64,000 bases of DNA. It comes from UBA937 sp031549725. GTDB lineage: Bacteria; Spirochaetota; Spirochaetia; Treponematales; Breznakiellaceae. The notes under the pieces were generated by a model. That model saw nothing but the letters and a program-made list of their open reading frames with translations, had not been told where the DNA came from and did not search any database. The DNA is taken from positions 1 through 64,000 of the forward strand of contig JAVBPH010000034.1 in assembly GCA_031549725.1 (NCBI GenBank). The letters run 5' to 3'. Each line of letters opens with the position of its first letter. Position 1 is the first letter of the stretch. The translations under genes were made by a program, and so were the position numbers. Of this stretch, positions 43,344 to 51,904 are shown piece after piece.

Positions 43344-44300
43344 TTATCTCACAATATGATTCACCGCCCAGGTTGGCTTTTTCCCCTGCAATACTTCATC
43401 AATGCCCTGGGCTGCGTGAAGGCCCATCCTTTCTAGGCTTTCGTGGGTTAACGTAGCACTGTGGGGTGTCAGGATGGTATTTTCCAGCGACAGGAGAGGA
43501 TTATCCTTTTTTACCGGTTCTTCCTCAAACACATCCAGGCAGGCAAATGAAATAATGTCATTGCTTAATGCATGGAAAAGATCTTTTTCATTAACAATTC
43601 CCCCCCGGGCGGCATTGATAATACATGCGGAGGGTTTCATTATTTCCAGTTCCTGCAGACGGATATAATCCTTTGTTTTTTCATTCAAAGGGATATGCAG
43701 GGTAATATAGTCGGAAACCCCCAGGATTTCTTCCAGGGACTTTGCATATTCGTACTGTGGATCATCAAAAACAGAAACAAAGGGATCATAAATTATCACC
43801 CTCATATCCAGGCCAAGCTTTGCTTTCTGCGCCACGAGTTTTCCAATCCGGCCAAACCCGATAATTCCCAGGGTTTTGCCGGAAACATCCCGGGCATTTA
43901 ACGTATGCCGGATTTCAAAGTTCCCTTTTTTCAGTTCCCTGTCGCAGAGCACCAGCCTGTGCGCGGAGGATAAAATAAAACAGATTACATGTTCTGCCAC
44001 ACTTAGGGCATTTGACAGGGGCGCAAAGGTGACCTGAATTCCAAATTCTGTTGCGGCTTCCACATCGATATTGTCATATCCCACCCCATGCCGGGCAATG
44101 ACCTTTAATTTTTTTGCGGCCTCCATAATTTTTCTGTCAAAGGAAAAATTCCTCACTATAACCCCGTCGCAATCTACAATTTCTTTTATGATTGTTTCCT
44201 GATCATAGCCTGTACCCGGTTTTACTTCGTAACCCTTTTCCCTTAAAAAATCTTTTCCGGCTGGCGCAATGTCCTGGGGGATCAGTATTTTATAACTCAT
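43344..44300 (-). CDS. D-2-hydroxyacid dehydrogenase (phosphoglycerate/glyoxylate type)
   Basis: 318 residues. Rossmann motif GIIGFGRIG, substrate and catalytic set NAARGGIV (arginine), DVFEEEP (glutamate) and LTPHSA (histidine). The length fits the two-domain SerA-N/hydroxypyruvate reductase type without an ACT domain. It interconverts a 2-keto acid and a D-2-hydroxy acid with NAD(P)H. Given the glycerate kinase two genes upstream, reduction of hydroxypyruvate to D-glycerate is a likely step; this is inference. ATG overlaps the enolase-like stop (ATGA), so it is translationally coupled. Last gene of the operon. Confidence 0.85.
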   Translation of the reverse strand: MSYKILIPQDIAPAGKDFLREKGYEVKPGTGYDQETIIKEIVDCDGVIVRNFSFDRKIMEAAKKLKVIARHGVGYDNIDVEAATEFGIQVTFAPLSNALSVAEHVICFILSSAHRLVLCDRELKKGNFEIRHTLNARDVSGKTLGIIGFGRIGKLVAQKAKLGLDMRVIIYDPFVSVFDDPQYEYAKSLEEILGVSDYITLHIPLNEKTKDYIRLQELEIMKPSACIINAARGGIVNEKDLFHALSNDIISFACLDVFEEEPVKKDNPLLSLENTILTPHSATLTHESLERMGLHAAQGIDEVLQGKKPTWAVNHIVR

Positions 44301-45562
44301 TTTGCCATTCCTTGATAATTGTAGCGCCTGCTGCGGATCAGTTTGTCCTCTATTGATAATAACCGGTTATATTTTGCCAGGCGTTCACCCCTGACCGGAG
44401 ATCCTAACTTGATCATCCTTGATTCTATTCCCACTGCAAAATCACCGATAAAGGTATCGCAGGTTTCATTGGAACGCAGGGAAACAATATTAGTGAGGTT
44501 TTTATTTTTTGCATAAGCGGCTGTTTCCAATGCTTCAGTAATGGTGCCTATCTGGTTTATTTTCAATAGTATTGAGTTTGTTGAACCCTGGGCATACCCG
44601 GTTCTTAACCTGTTGATATTGCTGGCGTATAAATCGTCGCCTACAATCAGCATCCCCGGTAAGGTCTGTTTCAGTTTTTTGAATGACTCAAAATCATTTT
44701 CTTCAAAAGCGTCTTCTATGAATATAATCGGGTAATTATTGCAGAGTTTTTTGTAATAAAATATTAATTCTTCAACATTCATTTCTTTTTTGCAGACATT
44801 GTATTTTTTGCTTTTACTGTTGAATATTTCATTTGCCGCCACATCTATTCCAATGGATATTGTCCCTTCCAGCTTGTGTCTGTTTATGATGTATGATATG
44901 GCGTCGAAGGCGCTTTCATTACTATCAAAACTAGTGGTAAGCGCCCCGCCTGTGTCTTGGACATTTCCATACTTATCCCTTAAATATGATTCCAGTTCAA
45001 TCCGGATTAGGGTAATCATTTCCAGGGATTCCGAAAAAGAATCAAAACCGTGGGGGATGATAATGAAATCCTCAAAATCAAGCCCCTTTGAAAGGGAATA
45101 TTCCCCGCCGGCGATGACCGTTGCAATGGGGATGGGTAGGGTAATTGCCGAACATCCTCCCAGGTATTCGAAGGGTTCCAGGTTGTAACTTGCGGCTGCT
45201 GCTTTATGCACCGCGGTTGAAATTGGAAGAATAGTATTTCCCCCCAGGGCGGATTTATCCGCAGTATGATCCATGTCAATCATCAACCGGTCAATACCGA
45301 ATGGATTGTCCAATGGCAAACCAGTTAATTTAGGGGCAATGGTCATATTTACTATTTCCACCGCCCTCCTTACACCATTTCCCCCATAACGGCTGCTGCC
45401 GTCCTTTATTTCAAAAGCCTCGAATCCACCCCTGGAAGTACCGCTTGGGACCGACCCGGTGGTCACTATGCCCGTATTAGTGCGGAGTTCAACCTCCACA
45501 GTGGGTTTTCCGTGTCCGGAAAGTATTTCATAAGCCCGGATACTTTCAATTACAGTTTTCAT
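44297..45562 (-). CDS. Enolase paralogue with altered active site
   Basis: 421 residues, enolase length and fold. Compared with housekeeping enolase (yeast numbering), the metal ligands are kept: D246 in GIDVAANEIF, E295 in FIEDAFEE and D320 in VGDDLY. Base K345 (LLKINQIG) and K396 (IKLGSP) are also kept. The catalytic E211 of the DEGG loop is replaced (DTGG), E168 is changed to D (DFEDFII), H373 to L (SLRSNE) and H159 to Y (GGEYS). Proton abstraction at C2 should remain possible but not normal water elimination from 2-phosphoglycerate. It is therefore probably not the glycolytic enolase. It overlaps glycerate kinase and the dehydrogenase by ATGA at both ends. A dehydratase or isomerase on a related phosphorylated or free acid is the inference. 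Confidence 0.8.
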   Translation of the reverse strand: MKTVIESIRAYEILSGHGKPTVEVELRTNTGIVTTGSVPSGTSRGGFEAFEIKDGSSRYGGNGVRRAVEIVNMTIAPKLTGLPLDNPFGIDRLMIDMDHTADKSALGGNTILPISTAVHKAAAASYNLEPFEYLGGCSAITLPIPIATVIAGGEYSLSKGLDFEDFIIIPHGFDSFSESLEMITLIRIELESYLRDKYGNVQDTGGALTTSFDSNESAFDAISYIINRHKLEGTISIGIDVAANEIFNSKSKKYNVCKKEMNVEELIFYYKKLCNNYPIIFIEDAFEENDFESFKKLKQTLPGMLIVGDDLYASNINRLRTGYAQGSTNSILLKINQIGTITEALETAAYAKNKNLTNIVSLRSNETCDTFIGDFAVGIESRMIKLGSPVRGERLAKYNRLLSIEDKLIRSRRYNYQGMAK

Positions 45563-46926
45563 GTATTTAGTTCTCCAACGATAATTAACCGTAAATTCAT
45601 AACATTTGTTCCGGTATGACCGGTTTTAATAATGTTCCCGGTTTTCTTCAGGATTATTTCGGTGTTATGATCCTGCAGATATTTTTCCAGGTTCAATTTA
45701 TTCCCAAGTTCTTTTTTAAAAAAATGATCCGCAACTGCCCCGGCATACTCCGTCGGACCATCGGTTCCATCGCTGTCAACCGCCGCAATGCACCAGGGAG
45801 ATGTTGACCTGCACTGCTGTACAAAAGAAAGCACCGTTTCCATGTTTGGTCCGCCGCTGCCGTATATGTCATGGATGGTCACTGTGGTTTCACCGCCGGA
45901 AATTAAAACGCAGGGTGCTTTGAAGGGTCTGTTGTATTTAATAATTTCTTCGGTAATCCCGGAAAGAATGATGCCCAGATCTTTGGATTCCCCTTCAATA
46001 TGTGTACCGAGTATATAGGAATGATATCCCATTTCTTTTGCCTGCTTTCGCATCTCTTCACAGGCAATCCCGGGATTTCCCACACTTATTAAGGTATGGC
46101 GCATGAAATCCAGATTTTTCAAAGTTTCCCCTTCACCGGTTTTGGCACCCTGATAAAAATACCGCAGTACATTTGCAGGAGTTTTATCAATCAATGCATA
46201 CTTTTTCAATATATTCAAAGCATCCTTAAAAGTTGCCGGGTCCGGTTTGCACATGTCAGGCCAGGGCATGATATCATCACCAACCGTATCCAAGGTTAAA
46301 GTAATTATTTCTGCGGGCTGCGCCAGGCTGACCAGCTTTCCCCCCTTTAGTTTGCAAAGATGCCGGCGTACGGTATTCATCTCGCCTATTACAGCGCCGG
46401 ATTTCAGCAGTATGTCATTGACGGCCTGAATATCACCAAGGGTTATCCCGTCCGGGGGTAATACGGTCATGGAGGTTGCGCCGCCGGTGATGGCCGCAAA
46501 AACAATATCCCCTTCTTTTGTTTCCCGCAGTAATGCATTTATTTTTTCTGCGCTTTTTATGCTATTCTCATCCGGAATAGGGTGTCCGGATTCGTTTATT
46601 TCAATTTTTTTTAATCTTCTTTTCTCTCCTTTCTTAACAGCTAAAATACCTTTATATAGATACGTTCCTAATATTTCTTCCAGTTCCTTTGCTATCGGGA
46701 ATGACCCTTTGCCTGTACCGATGAAATATATTTTATTTATTTTATCCAGTTTGTATTTTTTGTTTTTAACAAATAGTATCCCGTTATCTATTTTTATCAA
46801 TTCCTTTGTCTTTATCCCGGGATCAACAGCCTGGATTCCTTTTTCAATTAATGCAAGTGCATGTTCCCTTAACTGTTTATTTCCATGATTACATAATTCG
46901 GAATGATTTTTTATAAGTGTTTCCAT
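45559..46926 (-). CDS. Glycerate 2-kinase (MOFRL/DUF4147 family)
   Basis: 455 residues. The N-terminal DUF4147 domain has IYFIGTGKGSFPIAKELEEI, ESGHPIPDENS, ITGGATSMTVLPPDGITLGD and the NTVRRHLCKLKGGKL motif. The C-terminal MOFRL domain has VLISGGETTVT, AVDSDGTDGPTEYAGAV and TGHTGTNVMNL. Members phosphorylate D-glycerate to 2-phosphoglycerate. This places 2-phosphoglycerate chemistry directly beside the enolase paralogue. It begins eight bases after the LivF stop and its own stop overlaps the next start. The substrate could also be a related hydroxy acid. Confidence 0.88.
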   Translation of the reverse strand: METLIKNHSELCNHGNKQLREHALALIEKGIQAVDPGIKTKELIKIDNGILFVKNKKYKLDKINKIYFIGTGKGSFPIAKELEEILGTYLYKGILAVKKGEKRRLKKIEINESGHPIPDENSIKSAEKINALLRETKEGDIVFAAITGGATSMTVLPPDGITLGDIQAVNDILLKSGAVIGEMNTVRRHLCKLKGGKLVSLAQPAEIITLTLDTVGDDIMPWPDMCKPDPATFKDALNILKKYALIDKTPANVLRYFYQGAKTGEGETLKNLDFMRHTLISVGNPGIACEEMRKQAKEMGYHSYILGTHIEGESKDLGIILSGITEEIIKYNRPFKAPCVLISGGETTVTIHDIYGSGGPNMETVLSFVQQCRSTSPWCIAAVDSDGTDGPTEYAGAVADHFFKKELGNKLNLEKYLQDHNTEIILKKTGNIIKTGHTGTNVMNLRLIIVGELNT

Positions 46927-46934
46927 AGCAAACC

Positions 46935-47645
46935 CTACATACCCAGATATGATTTCTTCATTGCGGAATTGCTTCTCATGTTCTCCACCGTATCTTCAAC
47001 AGAGATACCTCCGGATTCCATTACATAGGCTCTGTTGGAAATCCGCAAAGCCAGGTATGCGCTTTGTTCAACTAGCAGTATTGATGTTCCCCGGTTATTG
47101 ATTTCCTTAAGTGCCAGGAATATTTCCTTGATGATAAGAGGCGCCAATCCCATGGATGGTTCATCCAGAAGAAGCAGTGACGGGTTTAACATTAATGCCC
47201 GTCCAATAGCCAGCATCTGCTGCTCCCCGCCGCTTAGGGTTCCCGCGTACTGATTTTTTCTTTCTTTCAGAATCGGGAATAAGGACAGAACATATTCCAG
47301 CTGTTCCTTTTTATTTGATTTTGACTTATTTCTGTATGATCCAATCATCAAATTTTCCATAACCGTTAAATCTGAAAAAACCCTTCTTCCTTCGGGAACA
47401 TACCCTATTCCCATTCCGCATATTAAATGGGGAGGTAAACCGGTAAGTGTTTTACCGTTGAACATAATATTCCCCTCTTTTGCTTTAGTGATTCCCATTA
47501 TGGTATTCAGCAGTGTGGATTTTCCAGCGCCATTTGCCCCTAATACGGATACCACTTCTGACTGATTAACTTTTATGGATACATCAAACAGTGCTTTTAT
47601 TTGGCCGTAATTCACATACAGCGAATTTATATTAAGCTGTTCCAT
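46935..47645 (-). CDS. livF: Branched-chain-type ABC transporter ATPase, LivF
   Basis: 236 residues. Walker A GANGAGKSTLLNTIMGI, signature LSGGEQQMLAIGRALM, Walker B LLLLDEPSMGLAP and H/Q loop LLVEQSAYLAL are intact, and the Q-loop region GYVPEGRRVFSDLTVMENL is typical of LivF. One of two ATPases powering the importer. Start at 47645 (or the adjacent ATG 47648) overlaps the livG end by about 14 bp; GAGGAG precedes it. Confidence 0.92.
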   Translation of the reverse strand: MEQLNINSLYVNYGQIKALFDVSIKVNQSEVVSVLGANGAGKSTLLNTIMGITKAKEGNIMFNGKTLTGLPPHLICGMGIGYVPEGRRVFSDLTVMENLMIGSYRNKSKSNKKEQLEYVLSLFPILKERKNQYAGTLSGGEQQMLAIGRALMLNPSLLLLDEPSMGLAPLIIKEIFLALKEINNRGTSILLVEQSAYLALRISNRAYVMESGGISVEDTVENMRSNSAMKKSYLGM

Positions 47646-48405
47646 CATCCGACTCCTCAACGCCCAAATATGCTTTAATAACCTCAGGATCGTTGGAAAT
47701 TTCTTTCGGATTTCCAAGGGCTACTTTTTTGCCGTAATTTAAAACCATAATCCGGTTAGAAATACCCATAACCATTTTCATGTCATGCTCGATTAATAAA
47801 ATAGTAATTCCTTTTTCATTTAAACTTTTTGCCAGATGATTAATGCTTTCCCTTTCTTCACTATTCAAACCCGCCACGGGTTCATCCAGCAGAATTATTT
47901 TAGGGGAGACAGCAAAGCACCGGGCAATTTCCAGTCTTTTTTGATCGCCGTATGATAATTTCGACGCATCCTGATTGATTTTATCCGACAGGCCGGAAAC
48001 TTCTAAAGCATTAATCGCAATAGGTTTCAAAGCGTCATATTCCCTTTTCTGTCTTTTTATATTGATGATTTCCGAAAATAATGAAACATTACTTCTTGCC
48101 AGGAGGGGAATCATCACATTTTCCAGGACAGTAATATCCTTGAAGATCCTTGGATTCTGAAAGGTTCTTGCCATACCCACATGGTTCAGTCTGTTCGGCG
48201 GCATACCCGTTATTTTATGGTTCTGCAGATAAATATTTCCATGGCTTGGGGAATATACCCCGGTTACTACATTAAACAGGGTGCTTTTTCCGGAACCGTT
48301 TGGACCAATAATGCTGAACAGTTCCCCCTCGTTTACCTCAAAGCTCACATCGCTTAAGGCATAAAGGCCGCCGAATTTCATTGAAACATTTTCCATTTTT
48401 ATCAT
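47632..48405 (-). CDS. livG: Branched-chain-type ABC transporter ATPase, LivG
   Basis: 257 residues. Walker A GPNGSGKSTLFNVVTG, FQNPRIFKDITVLENVMIP (LivG Q-loop region), signature LSYGDQKRLEIARCFA, Walker B ILLDEPVAGLNSEE, and LLIEHDMKMVMG. The start ATG 48405 overlaps the livM stop (ATGA) and GGGGA precedes it; an in-frame start at 48426 is less likely. Confidence 0.92.
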   Translation of the reverse strand: MIKMENVSMKFGGLYALSDVSFEVNEGELFSIIGPNGSGKSTLFNVVTGVYSPSHGNIYLQNHKITGMPPNRLNHVGMARTFQNPRIFKDITVLENVMIPLLARSNVSLFSEIINIKRQKREYDALKPIAINALEVSGLSDKINQDASKLSYGDQKRLEIARCFAVSPKIILLDEPVAGLNSEERESINHLAKSLNEKGITILLIEHDMKMVMGISNRIMVLNYGKKVALGNPKEISNDPEVIKAYLGVEESDDGTA

Positions 48406-49352
48406 ACGGTCCCCTTCTTTAACCACTTTTTCTGCTGGAGGTTTTTTATTTTGCTGCCGATACCTTCAGGCATAAACATCATCCCCAGTAAAAGTACAAG
48501 ACCGTAAGCAATCATCCGGTAATCTCCGATGAACCTGAAATATTCGGTTGCAAAAGTAAGAATCACGGTTGCGCAGATCATTCCTAAAACGCTTCTCTGT
48601 CCCCCAAAAATTGACATAGTAAGGAACAATACGGATACATCGGTTTTGAAATTATCAGGATGGATATATCCGATGTATGTTGCATATAGTGATCCCGCAA
48701 TGCCGCCATACACGGCGCTGATTATAAATGCTATCAGTTTGGTTCTTACAACATTAACCCCATTCATCTTTGATGCGATGTCACTGCTTTTTATGGAGAG
48801 GAAAAAAAGTCCAAGCCGGGATTTCAGAATTCTGTTGCTGAGGAAAATAAAAATTATCAGCATTGCCAGGGCAAGATAATAAAATTTTTTCATGGTATCC
48901 AAAGGAAAACCGAGGAAACGGATCGGCGGTATCTGGGATACTCCCTGGGGACCGCCGGTAAACGATACGGCATTCATCATAATTATGTAAATGATTTCAT
49001 TTATTCCTAAAGTGGTCATAACCAGGTATAACCCTGATACCTTTATTGCCGGTAAGCCTACAAGAATACCCACAACACAGGCAATTAAAATAACGGCGAT
49101 CAATGCAACCCAATAGGAGGAACCCAGCCTGGTACAAAGCAATGCACAGGTGTATGCCCCGATTCCGTAAAATGCCCCCTGGGCAGAGGATATTTGACCC
49201 GAGGCGCCTAATATTCCAAGGCCTAACACCGCAATTGCGGTAATCATCATATAGATTGCCAGGTGTAAAAAATATCTTGAAAGAAGCAATGGAAAAAATA
49301 ATGATACCCCGGCAACGGCAAATAAAATAATATATTTAGTTTTATTGGACAT
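48402..49352 (-). CDS. livM: Branched-chain-type ABC permease, LivM
   Basis: 316 residues with about nine membrane helices. GILGASGQISSAQGAFYGIGAYT near the N-terminus and GLPAIKVSGLYLVMTTLG are the family signatures, and ...SIFGGQRSVLGMICATVIL occurs in the last third. It forms the translocation pore with LivH. Starts four bases after the livH stop. Confidence 0.9.
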   Translation of the reverse strand: MSNKTKYIILFAVAGVSLFFPLLLSRYFLHLAIYMMITAIAVLGLGILGASGQISSAQGAFYGIGAYTCALLCTRLGSSYWVALIAVILIACVVGILVGLPAIKVSGLYLVMTTLGINEIIYIIMMNAVSFTGGPQGVSQIPPIRFLGFPLDTMKKFYYLALAMLIIFIFLSNRILKSRLGLFFLSIKSSDIASKMNGVNVVRTKLIAFIISAVYGGIAGSLYATYIGYIHPDNFKTDVSVLFLTMSIFGGQRSVLGMICATVILTFATEYFRFIGDYRMIAYGLVLLLGMMFMPEGIGSKIKNLQQKKWLKKGTV

Positions 49353-49356
49353 ATAA

Positions 49357-50223
49357 TTACACCTTTATGGTTTTTGCTTTTCCCAATAATCCCTGGGGTC
49401 TGAAGAGAAGCATTAAAACCAGTACCCCAAGGGATACCACGTCTTTATATGCGGAACTAATATAACCCGCGGATAAATTTTCTAATATTCCCAATATGAT
49501 TCCTCCCAGGGCAGTACCGGGCACGCTGGTTATCCCGCCTAGAACAGCTGCGGCGAATGCCTTGAGTCCAATCATGCCGCCCATATCAAAGGATGCAAAA
49601 TAAAGCGGGCCTATCAAAACGCCGCCAATGGTTGCAATGGTCATGCTCAATACAATGGTAGCAGAAATATATAATCCCACATTTATTCCCATGGCGGAAG
49701 CAATTTCCCTGTCGGACGCCACGGCTCTCATGGCTTTGCCGTATTTTGTGAAGGAAAAAAAACAAAACAATGCAATTATTAATATCAGAGAAATACCAAT
49801 AACCCATAAGTAGGGTTCTGCAATTTGCGCACTGAAAAAAGTATAGATTTTATTTCCAAATATCGGGGGAAATTTAACAGGCTCGGGAAACAGAATCCGG
49901 ACGGTGTTCTGCAATATTATACCTACCCCAATTGCAGCTATAACAAAGGTCATGTTCTCCACATTGTACAGCTTTCTCCACACCAGACGGTCAAGAATAA
50001 TGCCAAAGATAACGCCTAAAAGAATTACTAATAAAATAGTATAAATAGGTCCAAGTTGGAGTTTTACTACGACCATATATCCCATAAAACAACCTGCCAT
50101 AAAAATATGACCCTGGGAAAAAATAATCTGGTTTAATGTTCTGAATACAAGGGTATATCCAAGGCCAACCAGTGCATAAACAAAACCTGTTGCTATGCCC
50201 TGCAGTAAAAGCTGTAAAAGCAT
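49357..50223 (-). CDS. livH: Branched-chain-type ABC permease, LivH
   Basis: 288 residues with about eight membrane helices. MLLQLLLQGIATGFVYALVG opening, ...NQIIFSQGHIFMAGCFMGYM, AVASDREIASAMGINV and AAAVLGGITSVPGTALGGIILG are characteristic of LivH. The transporter class imports branched-chain amino acids, but family members also take urea, amides and aromatic or short-chain acids. It follows the binding protein gene after 100 bp that contain a stable hairpin. Confidence 0.9.
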   Translation of the reverse strand: MLLQLLLQGIATGFVYALVGLGYTLVFRTLNQIIFSQGHIFMAGCFMGYMVVVKLQLGPIYTILLVILLGVIFGIILDRLVWRKLYNVENMTFVIAAIGVGIILQNTVRILFPEPVKFPPIFGNKIYTFFSAQIAEPYLWVIGISLILIIALFCFFSFTKYGKAMRAVASDREIASAMGINVGLYISATIVLSMTIATIGGVLIGPLYFASFDMGGMIGLKAFAAAVLGGITSVPGTALGGIILGILENLSAGYISSAYKDVVSLGVLVLMLLFRPQGLLGKAKTIKV

Positions 50224-50248
50224 GGGCTTTTCTCCTGACGTTATGATA

Positions 50249-50275
50249 CGCCGGGAAGTCCACTGCTTCCCGGCG
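50249..50275 (-). promoter_or_regulatory. Intercistronic hairpin between livK-like and livH genes
   Basis: CGCCGGGAAG and CTTCCCGGCG form a perfect 10-bp stem. Such hairpins after a binding-protein gene often stabilise its mRNA or reduce read-through into the permeases. Confidence 0.6.
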
Positions 50276-50323
50276 GTCAGATAATAATTTAATTCAAATT
50301 ATTATCTTTTTTGATTCGCACTT

Positions 50324-51472
50324 TTATTTATAAAGTACAAATGTCCCATTTTTTACTTGTATAAGCACAGTAGGCTGAACCAATTGGTTCTTCTCATTAA
50401 AATAAACTTCATCATCAAAACCGATTACGTGTCCTCTGAATGATTTTATGGCATTACGCAATGCTTCCTTATCGGTTCCTGCTTTTTCAAAGCAGGGTAC
50501 AAGGATTTGTTTGATTGTCCTGTATTCCCAGGCGGACAGAATCGGCCGGGGAGGGGGCTGGGATCCTTCAAAACGTTTGGTGAATTTCTTTGCCCAATCC
50601 TGGGCGGCTGCATTGGTATCTTCATGGAAGTAGGTCGTAAGGATTGTTCCCTCGGCGGCTTCCCCGCCCAGGGAAATAAGCTGTTCATTTGCAAGGCCGC
50701 CGGTACCAATAAACTGGGCATTAATACCCAGGTTCCTGGCCTGGATCATGATTGCGGGTGCACCGGGGATAGTCCCAAACACCGCCAGGGCATCCGGCTG
50801 GGCTGCTTTTATCTTTGTTAATTGGGCGGTGAATTCCTTGTCGTCACTCTTATATGATTCCAGGGCTACCGGTTTCATTCCCTTGTCTTCCAGTACTTTT
50901 ATGAATACATCCTTGTTCCCGGTTCCATAATCATTGGTGTCATATATTATTGCTATCCTGCTGAATTTCAGTTTATCAATTGCGGCATTGGCGATTTCTT
51001 CCGCTTGTACCGAATCGGATTTGATTACCGCAAAAGTCCAGTGGTTTGCGGTGGTGGTTATTTTGGGATTTGTTGCACCCACGATAATATAAGGAACCCC
51101 TGCTTTCTCCGCCACCGGCTGGCATGCCAGCACCTGGGATGAACCCCATCCGCCAACAATAATATCAACATTATCGAGGTCAATAAGCCGCTGAATTGCG
51201 GTTACCGCTTCCGCCGGATTGGTTGCATCATCAACCACAGCCATTTCCAGCTTGCGTCCATGGATTCCTCCGTCGGCGTTTATTTCTTCGATGGCCATTT
51301 CAGCGCCCTGGCGAATCCCAATACCGTAGGATGTACCGGCTCCGCTTAATGGTGCTATTACGCCGATTTTTATTGGTTTATCATCTTTCTTACCGCATCC
51401 TGTAAAAAATACAGCCAGCATAAAAAACAGTAACCCAAATAAAAAGAACTTTACATTTTTCCCTTTTCTCAT
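50324..51472 (-). CDS. livK: Branched-chain-type ABC substrate-binding lipoprotein
   Basis: 382 residues, Peripla_BP_6 (LivJ/LivK) family. Lipoprotein signal peptide with lipobox FTGC at residue about 22, followed by DKPIKIGVIAPLSGAGTSYG, IEEINADGGIHGRKLE and VDDATNP. IYDTNDYGTGNKDVF and the late AWEYRTIKQ also fit. It captures the substrate outside the inner membrane. Ligand identity cannot be read. GGAGAG precedes ATG 51472; an in-frame extension to 51535 overlaps ridA and is not used. Confidence 0.88.
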   Translation of the reverse strand: MRKGKNVKFFLFGLLFFMLAVFFTGCGKKDDKPIKIGVIAPLSGAGTSYGIGIRQGAEMAIEEINADGGIHGRKLEMAVVDDATNPAEAVTAIQRLIDLDNVDIIVGGWGSSQVLACQPVAEKAGVPYIIVGATNPKITTTANHWTFAVIKSDSVQAEEIANAAIDKLKFSRIAIIYDTNDYGTGNKDVFIKVLEDKGMKPVALESYKSDDKEFTAQLTKIKAAQPDALAVFGTIPGAPAIMIQARNLGINAQFIGTGGLANEQLISLGGEAAEGTILTTYFHEDTNAAAQDWAKKFTKRFEGSQPPPRPILSAWEYRTIKQILVPCFEKAGTDKEALRNAIKSFRGHVIGFDDEVYFNEKNQLVQPTVLIQVKNGTFVLYK

Positions 51473-51503
51473 GGCTCTCTCCTTCTGAATATAATTGGCT
51501 TCC

Positions 51504-51884
51504 CTAGGAAGCATAAAATGTACTTTCCATTTCAACTTCTATTCCCCTGAGACCCACTTGAACAAGGGTTCGTGCGGGTTTTTCACCGGGAAAATATTGC
51601 TCATATATTTCGTTAAACCTTGGGATGTTCTGTAGGTCCGTTAAATAAATAGTAACCCTTACCGCATCTTTCAGTTCCATTCCTGCTGCCAGGACAATTT
51701 CTCTGATGTTCCGCAATGTCTGGTGAACCTGTTCCTCAAAATTTCCATTGATGGGAGTATTTGTTTTTGGATCCAGCGGCCCTTGCCCTGAAACAAATAA
51801 AAATCCATTAACTTTTACTGCCTGAGGAAAAGGGCCCCGCCCAACCGGCGCTTTATTTGAATAAATAATTTCTCTGTCACCCAT
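51504..51884 (-). CDS. RidA/Rid-family enamine or imine deaminase
   Basis: 126 residues, the RidA length. GPFPQAVKVNGFLFVSGQGPLDP is the family N-terminal signature; the conserved arginine lies in PARTLVQVGL and the following glutamate in IEVEMES. RidA hydrolyses reactive enamines and imines released by PLP enzymes or amine oxidases. Operon-specific paralogues in catabolic clusters often act on pathway intermediates. Its presence points to a nitrogen-containing substrate. It sits between the amidohydrolase and the transport genes. Confidence 0.88.
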   Translation of the reverse strand: MGDREIIYSNKAPVGRGPFPQAVKVNGFLFVSGQGPLDPKTNTPINGNFEEQVHQTLRNIREIVLAAGMELKDAVRVTIYLTDLQNIPRFNEIYEQYFPGEKPARTLVQVGLRGIEVEMESTFYAS

Positions 51885-51904
51885 AATTCTTTTAACCCTC
51901 CGAA

